Of a stretch of 64,000 bases of DNA, positions 24,977 to 35,126 are shown in pieces. Numbering within the stretch: the stretch's first letter is position 1; each line of letters opens with the position of its first letter. Both the position numbers and the translations under genes were made by a program. The stretch is from Hyphomonadaceae bacterium UBA5336 (GTDB taxonomy: Bacteria > Pseudomonadota > Alphaproteobacteria > Caulobacterales > Hyphomonadaceae), in assembly GCA_002408125.1 (NCBI GenBank), contig DHQO01000042.1:84310-148309 (forward strand), given 5' to 3'. A model generated the notes under the pieces. The model had not been told where the DNA came from and searched no databases. It saw nothing but the letters and a program-made list of their open reading frames with translations.

Positions 24977-27697
24977 TCAGCGCGCCTGCAGGACACGGGC
25001 GCGGTGGCCGGCCAGGGCGGCTTCCACGGCCTGAAAATCCTCCGCGCCGACAGCGCGTGCGAGGCGGGCCTTCAGCCCGATGGAAAACCGCTCGGCCTCT
25101 GGCGCACTTTCAATGGCGAGGTTGAGGATCTGGCGCAGCGCCATCTGGCAATGCCAGGCAGCCTGCAGCTCGCCGGAGCGCCCGGCACTGAGCCAGCCGG
25201 TCTTCTCCAGATGGACGAGGGCCGCATCGGTTTCGGGCTGGAGCACATCCGGTCCGCCGGTGCGCAACAGGCCTTCCTGGGCGATGAACTCGATATCCAC
25301 CAGGCCGCCATCGGCAAGCTTCATGTCCCATGGCCCCTGCCCCGGCCGCTCGGCACGCATCCGCGCGCGCATGTCGCGAATATCGCCTGAGATCGTGTCG
25401 CGAGACTTGCGCGCATCTATGGCGGCAACCGCAATCTCGCATGCCCGCTGGCCGACGGCAGTGTCGCCGGTGACGAAGTCCATGCGGGTCAGCGCCATAT
25501 GCTCCCAGGTCCAGGCCTCGCGCTCATGATAGGTCTCGAAGGCCGACATGCGCACGGCCACCGGCCCGGCCCGCCCGGAGGGACGCAGGCGCATGTCGAC
25601 ATTGTAGAGCAGGCCTTCGGCAGTGGGTGAGCTGAGCGATGTGATGAGGCGCTGGGTGAAGCGGGTGAACCAGGTCTGCTCCTCGCCAACGCTGCCCTCG
25701 CCGGGATCGTAGATCACCAGCATGTCGAGATCGGAGCTGGCCGTCATTTCCCGTCCGCCGAGTGAGCCCATCCCCATGATCGCGAAGGGCGCGGGCACGG
25801 GGCCGAAACGGCGCGCGGTTTCGCGTTCGGCGGCCTCGGTCATGCCGGCAATCACCGTGCGCGCAAGATCTGTCCAGGCGCGCCCGGCATCGCGCGCCGT
25901 GATCCGCCCGTTCAGCAGGGCATGGCCAAGCAGGAAGCTTCGGTCGCGATGGGTCCGGCGGGCGGCATCCATCGCCTCTTCGAAGCTCCAGTCGGGGTTC
26001 AGCTCGAAGGGCGTATCGGGCTGGTGCGTGACGAGGCTTTCCAGCAGTTGCGGACGGGCGGCCAGCGTGCGCGCCAGACGCGGCGCCACGGCAAGGCTCG
26101 CGACCAGGTCCTCCAGCAGCATCTCCTCGGCATTCAGCATGGCCAGCAGCTGGACGCCGGAACTCAGCCCCTCGAAGAAGCGCTCGAAATGGCGGAAGGC
26201 AACGTCCGGCTCGCCGGTCTCGGACATGGCGTGCAAGAGGCGCGGCGTGATCGCCGTCAGCAGGGCCTGTCCGCGCGGGCTCTTGGTGGCCGGGACATGA
26301 CCGAAATGCCAGCGCCGAAAACTCGCAATCACGCGCGAGGGTTCGGTGAACCCCATGCCGGTGAGGGTCTCCAGCGTGCCGGGATCGTCGTCGACACCGG
26401 TGAAGACGAGATTGCCCATGGCCGGCGTGGCAACGGCTTCCTCGCTGGCGAAGAGCTCGGTGTAGATGCCATGCACACGCTGGCGCACGGCCATGAGCGC
26501 GGCTTCCAGCTCTGCCACCGACGTCATGCCCATCAGCCTGGCTACACGCGCGCGTAGATCCGGCTTGGCCGGCAAGGTATGCGTCTGGGCGTCCTCAAGC
26601 ATCTGAATGCGGTGCTCCAGCCCGCGCAGACCTTCATAGGCCGTTGCCAGATCCTTCGCCTCGTCGGGGTCGGCAACGCCCACATCGGTTAATGCAGTGA
26701 GCGCTTCCAGCGTGCCGCGCGCACGCAAGCGGCTATCGCGCCCGCCGAGGATCACCTGCTGGGTCTGGGCGAAGAACTCCACCTCGCGAATCCCGCCGGG
26801 GCCGAGCTTCACATCGAAAGCATCGCCCGCCTCGCCTGCCCCGCCGATGCGCGCATTGATCATCCGCTTGATGGCGTGAATGTCAGCAAGCGCCCAGTAA
26901 TCCAGATGCCGGCGCCAGACAAAGGGCTGGAGATGGGCCATGAAGGCGCGTGCGCTCTCCATGTCGCCGGCACAGGCGCGCGCCTTGATCCAGGCCATGC
27001 GCTCCCAGTTCTGGCCGACGCTTTCATAGTAGATTTCCGCCCGGCGGGTGGAGACAGCCAGCGGTGTGGAGCTTGGATCCGGACGCAGGCGCAGATCGGT
27101 GCGGAAGACATAGCCTTCCTCGGTCTGGGCCTCCATCAGGCGGCAGACCTCTCGCACGACCCGGACGGACGCCTCCTGCGGATCGCGCTCGCCGCCATCG
27201 AAGCGGCCCGCATCAAAGAAGGCGGCGATGTCGACATCGCTGGAATAGTTCAGTTCATGCGCCCCCATCTTGCCGAAGGCGACGAGGAAGAGCCCGTCCG
27301 GCGCCAGCCCATGTGCGGCAAGGGCGGCGTTGAGCGCAACCTGCAGGGAGAGATCGGCGAGGCACGTAAGGCGCGCGGTCACCTCACCCTGCCTCCAGTG
27401 TCCGGCGAGGTCGAGCAGGGCGAGCAGGAGGTGCACATGCCGTTTGACCCGGCGCAGCCTTGCGCTCGCCTCATCGGCCGGCAACGGCGCGGCGGCGGCC
27501 AGTGCCTCAAGCTCTGCGAGTTTGGCCTCGCACTCCGCCACGACGGCCTGCGTGCTGGAGAGATCCAGATCGCCGCCATCGCGTGCCATCAACCGGGCGA
27601 GATAGGGCGCGGTCTCGCGCGCCACGGCCACGGTGCCGGCCATGTCCGGCGCAACCGGGCGCGGGGCTAAAGAAGAGACAGGAAGATGAACCGTCAT
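24977..27697 (-). CDS. glnE: Bifunctional glutamine synthetase adenylyltransferase/deadenylase
   Basis: A 906-aa protein of full GlnE length with two nucleotidyltransferase domains. The N-terminal one removes AMP and has its D-V-D motif around residues 151-156 (YSSDVDIAAFFD); the C-terminal one adds AMP and has D-L-D at 656-658 (SSDLDMLVIYD). It controls glutamine synthetase in response to PII and glutamine. It lies 12 bp downstream of the sensor kinase gene, so it may be read from the degP-regulator-kinase unit. Confidence 0.95.
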   Translation of the reverse strand: MTVHLPVSSLAPRPVAPDMAGTVAVARETAPYLARLMARDGGDLDLSSTQAVVAECEAKLAELEALAAAAPLPADEASARLRRVKRHVHLLLALLDLAGHWRQGEVTARLTCLADLSLQVALNAALAAHGLAPDGLFLVAFGKMGAHELNYSSDVDIAAFFDAGRFDGGERDPQEASVRVVREVCRLMEAQTEEGYVFRTDLRLRPDPSSTPLAVSTRRAEIYYESVGQNWERMAWIKARACAGDMESARAFMAHLQPFVWRRHLDYWALADIHAIKRMINARIGGAGEAGDAFDVKLGPGGIREVEFFAQTQQVILGGRDSRLRARGTLEALTALTDVGVADPDEAKDLATAYEGLRGLEHRIQMLEDAQTHTLPAKPDLRARVARLMGMTSVAELEAALMAVRQRVHGIYTELFASEEAVATPAMGNLVFTGVDDDPGTLETLTGMGFTEPSRVIASFRRWHFGHVPATKSPRGQALLTAITPRLLHAMSETGEPDVAFRHFERFFEGLSSGVQLLAMLNAEEMLLEDLVASLAVAPRLARTLAARPQLLESLVTHQPDTPFELNPDWSFEEAMDAARRTHRDRSFLLGHALLNGRITARDAGRAWTDLARTVIAGMTEAAERETARRFGPVPAPFAIMGMGSLGGREMTASSDLDMLVIYDPGEGSVGEEQTWFTRFTQRLITSLSSPTAEGLLYNVDMRLRPSGRAGPVAVRMSAFETYHEREAWTWEHMALTRMDFVTGDTAVGQRACEIAVAAIDARKSRDTISGDIRDMRARMRAERPGQGPWDMKLADGGLVDIEFIAQEGLLRTGGPDVLQPETDAALVHLEKTGWLSAGRSGELQAAWHCQMALRQILNLAIESAPEAERFSIGLKARLARAVGAEDFQAVEAALAGHRARVLQAR

Positions 27698-27709
27698 GCC
27701 GAGTGCCTA

Positions 27710-29107
27710 TCAGGCGCGCGGCAAACGCAAAACCGCTTTCAGGCCCGGGCGCTCGGGCGGACCGTCGCCATCAAGCAGCTGGAACTCGCCGCGATGGACC
27801 ATCGCCACGGCATCGACCAGCGCCAGCCCCAGGCCGGAGCCTGGCAGGGTGCGCGCATCATCCATGCGCACGAAGCGCTGCTTGGCCCGTTCGCGCTCGG
27901 ATTCGGGAATGCCGAAGCCGGTATCCTTGACCATCAGCTCGACCATATTGTCGTCCGCGCGACGCGCGCTGACGCGGATCGCTCCGCCTTCCGGCGTGTA
28001 CTTGATGGCATTGTCGATGAGATTGGACAGGGCCTGGGCGATCATCTCGCGGTCACCCAGCACCTGAGCGGCGCGCGAGGCATCGGATTCAAATTGCAGG
28101 CCTTCGAACTCGGCGGCCGGTTCGAACAGGTCGGCCATTTCCTCCACCAGTTCGCTGACATCGGTGCGCTCCATGCGCATCTCGGTCTGCGCGTCCAGGC
28201 GCGACAGGCGCAGGATGGCGTTGAAAGTGGCGAGCACGCCGTCGACTTCGGTGATCGTATCCTCGATCACCTCATTGGCCGTGCGATTGGGGTCGGGCTG
28301 CGACAGGGCGTGTTCCAGCCGGTTGCGCATCCGCGAGAGCGGCGAGCGCAGGTCATGGGCGATGGCGTCGCCGGTGTGGCGAGAGGCTTTCACCAACGCC
28401 TGCAGGCGCTCAAGCATGGCATTGAGGCGCTCGGCCAGCCGGTCGAACTCATCGTCGGTGCCGGCGGTCTTGGCCCTCGCCGTCAGGTCGCCGGCCATTA
28501 CCTGTTCGGTTGTATCGACCAGCTGCTGGGCGCGGCGGGCGACCAGACGCGAGATCCAGATCCCGCCAATGATCGTGATGATCAGGCCCGCCCCACCGGC
28601 CAGGTAGATCGTGTTCGTGATCCGCTGGGTCATCACGCCCTGAGCAGAGACGTCATAGCCCACGAGCAGCTGCGCCTCGGTGCCGAGATTGACCATCTTG
28701 CCGGCCACTTCGAGGGTAAACTCATTGCCGCCCGGCCGGCGGACATCGATCTCGAACTCGACCTCACCGGGCCTGATGGCTTCGGGCATGCCCGACAGGT
28801 CGCCGCTCAGCTTGATGCCGGACGGGGTCTGGAGCTGGTAGAGGAAATAGCGCTGGGGCGCGGCGGCCCGTTCGAACAGGGACTGAGAGACCCGCGACAG
28901 GCCGCCATCATTATAAGCCAGGACCAGGGAATCGATCTCGGCATCGATCCGGGTCCTGTTGTCAGCGCGCCAATAGCCGACCGTCGTGGAATAGACGAAG
29001 CCCATAAGCGTCGCTGAATAAAGGAGGGTCAGCAGCACGTAGAAGGCCGAGAGCCGAAACGTGGTCGTCCGCGCAAATGGCGGCAGCCTGACCCCCCTGA
29101 TCTTCAT
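27710..29107 (-). CDS. Sensor histidine kinase
   Basis: A 465-aa transmembrane kinase: TM1 at about 20-40, a periplasmic domain of about 120 aa, TM2 at about 165-185, HAMP, HisKA with phosphoacceptor His251 (IAHDLRSPLSR) and HATPase_c with intact N, G1 and G2 boxes. The response regulator gene ends 3 bp upstream of its start, forming a two-component pair. The degP gene before them suggests an envelope-stress role similar to Cpx, which is inference from context. Confidence 0.93.
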   Translation of the reverse strand: MKIRGVRLPPFARTTTFRLSAFYVLLTLLYSATLMGFVYSTTVGYWRADNRTRIDAEIDSLVLAYNDGGLSRVSQSLFERAAAPQRYFLYQLQTPSGIKLSGDLSGMPEAIRPGEVEFEIDVRRPGGNEFTLEVAGKMVNLGTEAQLLVGYDVSAQGVMTQRITNTIYLAGGAGLIITIIGGIWISRLVARRAQQLVDTTEQVMAGDLTARAKTAGTDDEFDRLAERLNAMLERLQALVKASRHTGDAIAHDLRSPLSRMRNRLEHALSQPDPNRTANEVIEDTITEVDGVLATFNAILRLSRLDAQTEMRMERTDVSELVEEMADLFEPAAEFEGLQFESDASRAAQVLGDREMIAQALSNLIDNAIKYTPEGGAIRVSARRADDNMVELMVKDTGFGIPESERERAKQRFVRMDDARTLPGSGLGLALVDAVAMVHRGEFQLLDGDGPPERPGLKAVLRLPRA

Positions 29108-29110
29108 TAG

Positions 29111-29782
29111 CTAGGCCTGCAGGCGGTAGCCCGCCCCCCGCACGGTGTGCAGCAGAGGTTCGTCAAAATCCTTGTCGATCTTGCCACGCAGACGCGAGAC
29201 ATGCACATCGATCACATTGGTCTGGGGGTCAAAGTGATAGTCCCAGACTTTTTCAAGCAGCATGCGGCGGGTGACGACCTGGCCGGCATGGCGCATGAGA
29301 TATTCCAGCAGGCGGAACTCGCGCGGCTGCAGGTCGATCTTCTGGCCGGCGCGGGTCACTTTCCGCGCCAGCAGATCCATCTCCAGCTCGCCGGCGCGCA
29401 GATGCGTGACCGGTGTCTCGCTGGAGGTCCGCCGGCCGAGCGCTTCCACGCGCGCAACGAGTTCAGCCGGCGCGAAGGGCTTCGACAGATAGTCGTCCGC
29501 CCCGGCGCGCAGGCCTTCCACCCGGTTTTCCACTTCCGACAGCGCGGTAAGGAAAAGAGCCGGAGAGGCTCCGCCCGCATCGCGGTATTCCTGGACCAGC
29601 GTCAGCCCGTCCTTTTCCGGCAGCATGCGGTCGACAACCAGGGCGTCGAAACTGCCGGCACGAGCCAGCTCCAGGCCGCGCTCGCCATCATTGGCAATGT
29701 CGACCTGATGGCCGGCTTCACTGAGAACCTTGCCGATGAACTCGGCACTTTCCCGATCGTCTTCGATGACAAGTAAGTTCAT
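29111..29782 (-). CDS. OmpR-family response regulator
   Basis: A 223-aa regulator with a receiver domain (phosphoacceptor Asp51, acidic pair E7-D8-D9, conserved Lys in KPFAPAEL) and an OmpR/PhoB winged-helix DNA-binding domain from about 125. Start ATG 29782 (MNLLVIEDD) is chosen; the frame continues 15 codons upstream but overlaps the degP end. It sits between degP and its probable kinase. Confidence 0.94.
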   Translation of the reverse strand: MNLLVIEDDRESAEFIGKVLSEAGHQVDIANDGERGLELARAGSFDALVVDRMLPEKDGLTLVQEYRDAGGASPALFLTALSEVENRVEGLRAGADDYLSKPFAPAELVARVEALGRRTSSETPVTHLRAGELEMDLLARKVTRAGQKIDLQPREFRLLEYLMRHAGQVVTRRMLLEKVWDYHFDPQTNVIDVHVSRLRGKIDKDFDEPLLHTVRGAGYRLQA

Positions 29783-29813
29783 AGGGGCCTTTCTGCCTTT
29801 CTCCTTGCCCGTG

Positions 29814-31334
29814 TCAGTCGGTCTCACCGATCTCTACCGTGCGGAAGGTGGTAACATCCCCGACCCGCACAGCAACCAACACCTTATCGCGCCCAGCCTC
29901 TCGCGCACTCTCAATTGCCCGCTGCATGTCCTCTTCGGAGGCCATGGGCCGGCCATTGATCTCAAGAATCGCCATCCCGCTACGGATTTGCGCCTCGCGC
30001 AGCGGACTGTCACTTTCCATTTCCGTAATAACGAGACCCACTTCGTCATCATCGAGATCGAGTTCCTGGCGCAGCTCGGGGTTCAGCGGCTTCACACTGA
30101 CGCCCAGCGGGCCTTCGGTCTCGTCGGTCACATTATCGTCGCTCAAGGCGGGGCGCACATCGCCATAGGGATCTTCCGGACGCTCGCCCACGGTGACCGA
30201 AACGGTAATCTGTTCGCCGTCGCGCAGGACGCCGAACTCATTGTTCGATCCGGCCAGCAGGCTGCCGACCATGCGGGTCAGCTCGGTGGCGTCGGCGATA
30301 TCGTCGCCATTGACCGACAGGATGATGTCGCCACGCTCCAGGCCATATTCCTCGGCCGGGCTGCCATCGGTGACATCGGCGACGATCGCGCCTTCATCCT
30401 CGATACCCTGGGCCTCGGCCATGTCGGCGGTGAGGTCCTGGATCGTCACGCCGAGCCAGCCGCGCGAGACACGCCCGTCGCGGATCAGCGTGGAGGTGAT
30501 CTGGCTGGCAAGGTCGCCGGGAATGGCAAAGCCGATGCCGACCGATCCGCCGGTGGGCGAGAAGATCGCGGTGTTCACGCCGACCACGCGGCCATGCAGG
30601 TCGAAGGTCGGTCCACCCGAGTTGCCCCGGTTGATGGCCGCGTCGATCTGCAGAAAGTCGGTATAGGTCGAGGAGCGGCCGAGCTGGTTGCGCCGGCCCT
30701 GGGCGGAGATGATGCCCGCCGTCGCCGTACCGCCGAGACCGAACGGGTTGCCCAGCGCAACGACCCAGTCGCCACGGCGCAGGTCCGCGTCATGGGCGAA
30801 CTCGACATAAGGATAGGAACCGGGCTCGCTCACTTTCAGGACGGCAAGATCCGTCTGCGGGTCCGTACCGATAATGGTCGCTTCCAGTGCATCGCCGGAA
30901 TCCAGCACGATCTCGATCTCTGTCGCGCCTTCCACCACATGGTTGTTGGTGACGATATAGCCGTCCTCGGAGATGAAGAAGCCGGAGCCGAGCGAGCGGG
31001 CTTCCTGCTGCTCGGGCTCTTGCTCGTCATTCTCGCCGCGGCGGCGTTCCATGAATTCGTCGAAACCGGGCATGTCCCGGAACCGTTCCATGAATTCCTC
31101 AAACCCGCCGGCGGAATCGCGCAGCGACACCACGTTTACCGAAACCACAGCCGGGCTGACCTGCTCGACCAGATCAGCAAAGCTGACCGGAGCATCGCCG
31201 GGAGTTTCGATCACGATGGGGCGCGCATCGGCCGGGGACGTGTACTCGGGAACAATCATAAAGGCCGCCATAGCGCCTGCACCGACCACACCCGCGAGAA
31301 GAGCCTGACTGGAGACGCCGATCCGTTTTAACAT
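29814..31334 (-). CDS. degP: DegP/HtrA-type periplasmic serine protease (Do family)
   Basis: A 506-aa HtrA protease with an N-terminal signal/anchor, a trypsin-like domain with triad His132, Asp162 and Ser239 (GNSGGP), and two PDZ domains (about 285-375 and 410-500). It degrades or refolds misfolded envelope proteins. It is the first gene of degP, response regulator, sensor kinase, glnE on the minus strand; the regulator begins 31 bp after it. The 104 bp upstream is AT-rich and likely contains its promoter. Confidence 0.95.
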   Translation of the reverse strand: MLKRIGVSSQALLAGVVGAGAMAAFMIVPEYTSPADARPIVIETPGDAPVSFADLVEQVSPAVVSVNVVSLRDSAGGFEEFMERFRDMPGFDEFMERRRGENDEQEPEQQEARSLGSGFFISEDGYIVTNNHVVEGATEIEIVLDSGDALEATIIGTDPQTDLAVLKVSEPGSYPYVEFAHDADLRRGDWVVALGNPFGLGGTATAGIISAQGRRNQLGRSSTYTDFLQIDAAINRGNSGGPTFDLHGRVVGVNTAIFSPTGGSVGIGFAIPGDLASQITSTLIRDGRVSRGWLGVTIQDLTADMAEAQGIEDEGAIVADVTDGSPAEEYGLERGDIILSVNGDDIADATELTRMVGSLLAGSNNEFGVLRDGEQITVSVTVGERPEDPYGDVRPALSDDNVTDETEGPLGVSVKPLNPELRQELDLDDDEVGLVITEMESDSPLREAQIRSGMAILEINGRPMASEEDMQRAIESAREAGRDKVLVAVRVGDVTTFRTVEIGETD

Positions 31335-31438
31335 TGCGACTTACACTCCTGATTTTTCACCGTTTAGAGGTGAGTTAATGTTGCTTAGCCTGTGTCCAAG
31401 AAAGATGGTCATTAAGTTTCATTTATCTACCGGCCCGG

Positions 31439-32680
31439 TCATGGGCCCTGTCCCAGTTCATCCAGTGTCGTCTCTACAAGTACCGGTTCCATAAGCGTTT
31501 TGTGCACCGGACACTTGTCGGCGATCTCCAGAAGTCGCGCCTTTTGCTCTGCATCCAGATCACCTTGCACGTGAATGGTGCGCGTAAATAGGTCGACTTT
31601 GCGGCCTTTTTCGCAGTTTTCGCAATCCTCAGCATGGGATTTCGCATGGGAAAGCGAGACAGACACATGCGCCAGCGGCCAGCCCTTGTGGGTCGCGTAC
31701 AGGCGCAGAGTCATCGCCGTACAGGCCCCCAGGGCGGCGCTTACCAGCTCATACGGGTCCGGCCCGGCATCGTGTCCACCGATCGAAACCGGCTCGTCGG
31801 CGATCAGGGAATGGCCATCGATTCGCAGCGCCATCTCGAAGGGCGACCGCCCGGTCTCCGAGACATGGATCGGCGCGCCATCCGGCGCCGGCGGGGCAAT
31901 GATGGGCACCGGCAGCGGCGGCAGGTAACGCTCTGCCCAGCCGGCAATGGCATCAGCGGCGAACTGCGCCTCGCCCTGCTGGCTCAGCAGGTGGTCGGCC
32001 GTATCCAGGCTGATGAAACTCTTGGGATGGCGCGCGGCCAGGAACAGGCTGGTGGCATTTTCGATGCCGACTGTCTCGTCGCGCGGAGCATGCGCGATGA
32101 GGAGCGGCTTGCGCAGGGCGGCGGCGGCATCGCGCACGCTGGTGCCGCGCACATCCTCGATGAATTGCCGCTTGATGGTGAAAGGCCGGCCAGCGAGAAG
32201 CACTTCGGCCTCGCCCTGCATCTCGATTTCCTCAACCCGGTTGTCGAAGGACTTCAGCACATGGACGGCGTCGGCCGGCGCGCCGATGGTCGCCACCGCC
32301 GAGACGCTGTCGATCCTGCTGGCAGCGACGATGGCTGCCGCACCGCCGAGCGAATGTCCGATCAGCAAATGCGGCCCGCTGGTCTCCGCGCCCAGCCATT
32401 CGGCTGCCGCGATCAGATCCTGCACATTTGTGGAGAAATTGGTGTTGGCGAAATCGCCTTCGGAATGCCCCAGCCCGGTGAAATCGAACCGCATCACGCC
32501 AAGACCGCGCGCGACCAGCTGGCGCGCCACGCGGCTGGCGGCGTGGATATCCTTGGAGCAGGAAAAGCAGTGCGCAAACAAGGCCCAGGCGCGCGGCAAG
32601 TGCCCGGGCATGTCGATGCGTGCGGCCAGCATCTGCCCCTCGGCACCGGGGAATTCCACCCGTCCGGTCTGAAGCTCCAT
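31439..32680 (-). CDS. Alpha/beta hydrolase-OsmC fusion protein
   Basis: A 413-aa two-domain protein. Residues 1 to about 255 are an alpha/beta hydrolase with nucleophile elbow GHSLGG and an HAPRDE catalytic-acid region; residues from about 275 form an OsmC-like peroxiredoxin domain with the two cysteine sites ALGACTAM and CPVHKTL. OsmC proteins reduce organic hydroperoxides. This fusion occurs elsewhere as 'bifunctional alpha/beta hydrolase/OsmC'. It presumably deacylates or hydrolyses an ester and detoxifies the associated peroxide; the substrate is unknown. Confidence 0.92.
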   Translation of the reverse strand: MELQTGRVEFPGAEGQMLAARIDMPGHLPRAWALFAHCFSCSKDIHAASRVARQLVARGLGVMRFDFTGLGHSEGDFANTNFSTNVQDLIAAAEWLGAETSGPHLLIGHSLGGAAAIVAASRIDSVSAVATIGAPADAVHVLKSFDNRVEEIEMQGEAEVLLAGRPFTIKRQFIEDVRGTSVRDAAAALRKPLLIAHAPRDETVGIENATSLFLAARHPKSFISLDTADHLLSQQGEAQFAADAIAGWAERYLPPLPVPIIAPPAPDGAPIHVSETGRSPFEMALRIDGHSLIADEPVSIGGHDAGPDPYELVSAALGACTAMTLRLYATHKGWPLAHVSVSLSHAKSHAEDCENCEKGRKVDLFTRTIHVQGDLDAEQKARLLEIADKCPVHKTLMEPVLVETTLDELGQGP

Positions 32681-32766
32681 GTGCCGGGCCTCCCTTTCGG
32701 CTGCACCCAGACTAACAGATAAGGAAAATATTCGCAGGGCGAAGTCACAGCCTCGTTTTTTAGCAG

Positions 32767-33186
32767 CTATATCCCGTCACTGAGATCTTCCGGCGCGATG
32801 GCCTGGATTTCTTCCGCGGACGCGCTTCGCCCGCGCATCACGCCATAGCCGAGCGCGGCCCCACCGACCAGCAACAGGAAGGGCGCACCCCAGAGCAGCC
32901 AGCCGCCAGGTCCGCGCGCCTTGGGCCGGAACAGGACGAACTCGCCATAGCGCCCTTCGAACCAGTCCCGGATTTCCTCGTCGCTCGCGCCCTCGGAGAT
33001 CATCACGCGCACCCGCTCGCGCATGTTGCCGGCAATCTCGGAGGTCGACTGGGAGATCGGTTCATTCTCGCAGGCCACGCAGCGGATCTCCCGCATCAGG
33101 GCCTGGGCGCGCGCCTCATCGGCGCCCTCCAGCTCCGTGGCGATGGGGGCAGACAGGAAAAGCAGAGCGGCGATCAGGGCTTTCAT
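32767..33186 (-). CDS. ccmH: Cytochrome c-type biogenesis protein CcmH
   Basis: A 139-aa thiol-disulfide protein of the CcmH/CycL/NrfF family. After a signal peptide (about 1-18) the R-C-x-x-C motif is at residues 35-39 (Cys36, Cys39), and a TM helix is at about 98-116. It keeps apocytochrome cysteines reduced for haem ligation. The start overlaps the ccmF stop by 4 bp. Confidence 0.94.
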   Translation of the reverse strand: MKALIAALLFLSAPIATELEGADEARAQALMREIRCVACENEPISQSTSEIAGNMRERVRVMISEGASDEEIRDWFEGRYGEFVLFRPKARGPGGWLLWGAPFLLLVGGAALGYGVMRGRSASAEEIQAIAPEDLSDGI

Positions 33187-35126
33187 TCGGCAGGTTCTCC
33201 CGCCGGCAGCGCTTCCGTCTCGGTGGCCCGTTTGCGCGCCAGTGCCAGGCGCCGGGGCAACACGCTGATCAGGCCGCCGAGCGCCATCAGCGCCACCCCG
33301 CCGAACACCAGATCGATCAGTGGATTGAAATAGGCCCGGAAGGTCCAGCGCACCTGCCCGTCAACAACACGGCGGTCGCCCAGGGCGAGATAGAGGTCGC
33401 CGGACGGGCTCTTGTGGATGGCTGTTTCCGTGGTGGGCATGCGCGCGGCGGGATAGTAGCGCTTTTCCGGCTGCATGCGGACGGACTGGCCCCCTCTGCG
33501 CGCCGTCAGTGTGGCACGGTCGGAAAACCAGTTCGGGCCTTCGACGGTGCGCATATCCTCCAGGGTGACGGTCCAGCCAGCCACCCGCGTACTGTCGCCC
33601 AGCGCCATGTCGAGCGTGGTCTCATAGCGCTGGGAGGTTTCCACTACCGCACCGATGACGAACACGCCGAGTCCGATATGGGCGAGCGTCATGCCCCAGA
33701 CACGCAGGGGCAGACGGGACAGGCGGGGCCAGGTCACGGCCCGGCGTTTCAGCTCCCAGAGGGAACCGCAGATCAACCAGGCGCCGAGAGCAAGTCCGAG
33801 CGCGGCAAAGAGCGGGATGTCCATCAAGCCAACGCCCAGCGCAGCGAAGACAAGACAGATCCCGGCAAAGGCCGCGGCCCATTTCCATATCGCCGACAGG
33901 TCCACCCTGCCCCAGCTCCAGGCCTGCACGACAGGCAAGGCGACAAGGGCGACGCACATGATCGGCACGAAGGTCAGCCGGAAATAGGGCTCGCCCACCG
34001 ACATCTGACGGCCGAAGCCTTCGGCGATCAGCGGGAACAGCGTGCCCAGCAAGACAGTGGCTGTAGCGACAATCAGGACCAGATTGTTGCCCATCAGCGC
34101 GCCTTCCCGGCTGAGCGCAGCCCAGGGCGGCCCGCCTTTCAACAGCGGCGCGCGCACGGCGAACAGGCCGAGCGCGAGGCCACCATAGATCAAGAGGCCA
34201 ATCAGCAGGACGAGGCCGCGCGTCGGATCGACCGCAAAGGCATGAACGGAGGTCAGGATCCCCGAGCGCACGAGGAAGGCCCCGAGGATCGAAAAGCAGA
34301 AGGCGAGCACGGCGAGCAGCACCGACCAGACGGCAAAGCCGCCGCGCTTTTCCGTCACGATGAGGGAATGCATCAGCGCCGCGCCAATCAGCCAAGGCAT
34401 CAGGGAGGCGTTCTCAACCGGGTCCCAGAACCACCAGCCGCCCCAGCCCAGCTCGTAATACGCCCAGATCGCGCCGAGCGTGATGCCGGCCGAGAGCGGC
34501 ACGAAGGCGGCCATCGCCCAGCTGCGCACGGTTTTCGCCCAGACCCGATCGACCGAATTCTCGATCAGGCCGGCGGCAGCCAGTGCGAAGACGAAGGAAT
34601 AGCCGACATAGCCGAGATAGAGCATCGGCGGGTGCAGCGCGAGCGCGGGGTCCTGCAGCAGCGGATTGAGGCTCGCGCCCTGAAGCGGCGGGTCGACAAG
34701 GCGCAGGAAGGGGCTGGAGGCGAAGAGGAGATAGGCCAGCGAACCGGCGGCCACCAGGCCCTGCACGCCGAGCGCGCGGGCATCGAAACTCGGGCGTTCC
34801 GGCGTCTTCAGGAGTAGCGCACCAGCCGCCCCGAAACCCAGCGTCACGAGACACCAGAGCGCCATGGAGCCTTCATGGTTCCCCCACGTACCGGCCACCT
34901 TGTAGAGAAATGGCTTCAGCGTGTGGGAATTGTTCGCCACCAGAGCAAGGGAAAAGTCCGAGCGCACGAAGGCCCAAATCAGGGTGGCGAAGGACACTAC
35001 CATTGCCCCGAAAGCCATCAGCGCCAGCATCCCGGCCGGGCCGCGTCGTCCGCGCAGGCCCTGCATACCCTGCAGGGCCGACAGGCACAGCGCGAGAATC
35101 GCGGCGAAGTGGCCAAGCTCAATCAT
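33183..35126 (-). CDS. ccmF: Haem lyase CcmF
   Basis: A 647-aa polytopic protein of normal CcmF length with many TM helices. The tryptophan-rich WWD haem-handling motif (GWGGWWFWDPVENAS) is present, plus a C-terminal periplasmic domain (about 490-615). It attaches haem to apocytochrome c in the System I pathway. It overlaps ccmE upstream and ccmH downstream by 4 bp each; no ccmG lies between. Confidence 0.96.
   Translation of the reverse strand: MIELGHFAAILALCLSALQGMQGLRGRRGPAGMLALMAFGAMVVSFATLIWAFVRSDFSLALVANNSHTLKPFLYKVAGTWGNHEGSMALWCLVTLGFGAAGALLLKTPERPSFDARALGVQGLVAAGSLAYLLFASSPFLRLVDPPLQGASLNPLLQDPALALHPPMLYLGYVGYSFVFALAAAGLIENSVDRVWAKTVRSWAMAAFVPLSAGITLGAIWAYYELGWGGWWFWDPVENASLMPWLIGAALMHSLIVTEKRGGFAVWSVLLAVLAFCFSILGAFLVRSGILTSVHAFAVDPTRGLVLLIGLLIYGGLALGLFAVRAPLLKGGPPWAALSREGALMGNNLVLIVATATVLLGTLFPLIAEGFGRQMSVGEPYFRLTFVPIMCVALVALPVVQAWSWGRVDLSAIWKWAAAFAGICLVFAALGVGLMDIPLFAALGLALGAWLICGSLWELKRRAVTWPRLSRLPLRVWGMTLAHIGLGVFVIGAVVETSQRYETTLDMALGDSTRVAGWTVTLEDMRTVEGPNWFSDRATLTARRGGQSVRMQPEKRYYPAARMPTTETAIHKSPSGDLYLALGDRRVVDGQVRWTFRAYFNPLIDLVFGGVALMALGGLISVLPRRLALARKRATETEALPAGEPAE

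Noticed and set aside
29730..31331. 533-codon plus-strand frame opposite degP
   Set aside because: Shadow of the HtrA protease, whose catalytic triad is intact on the minus strand.
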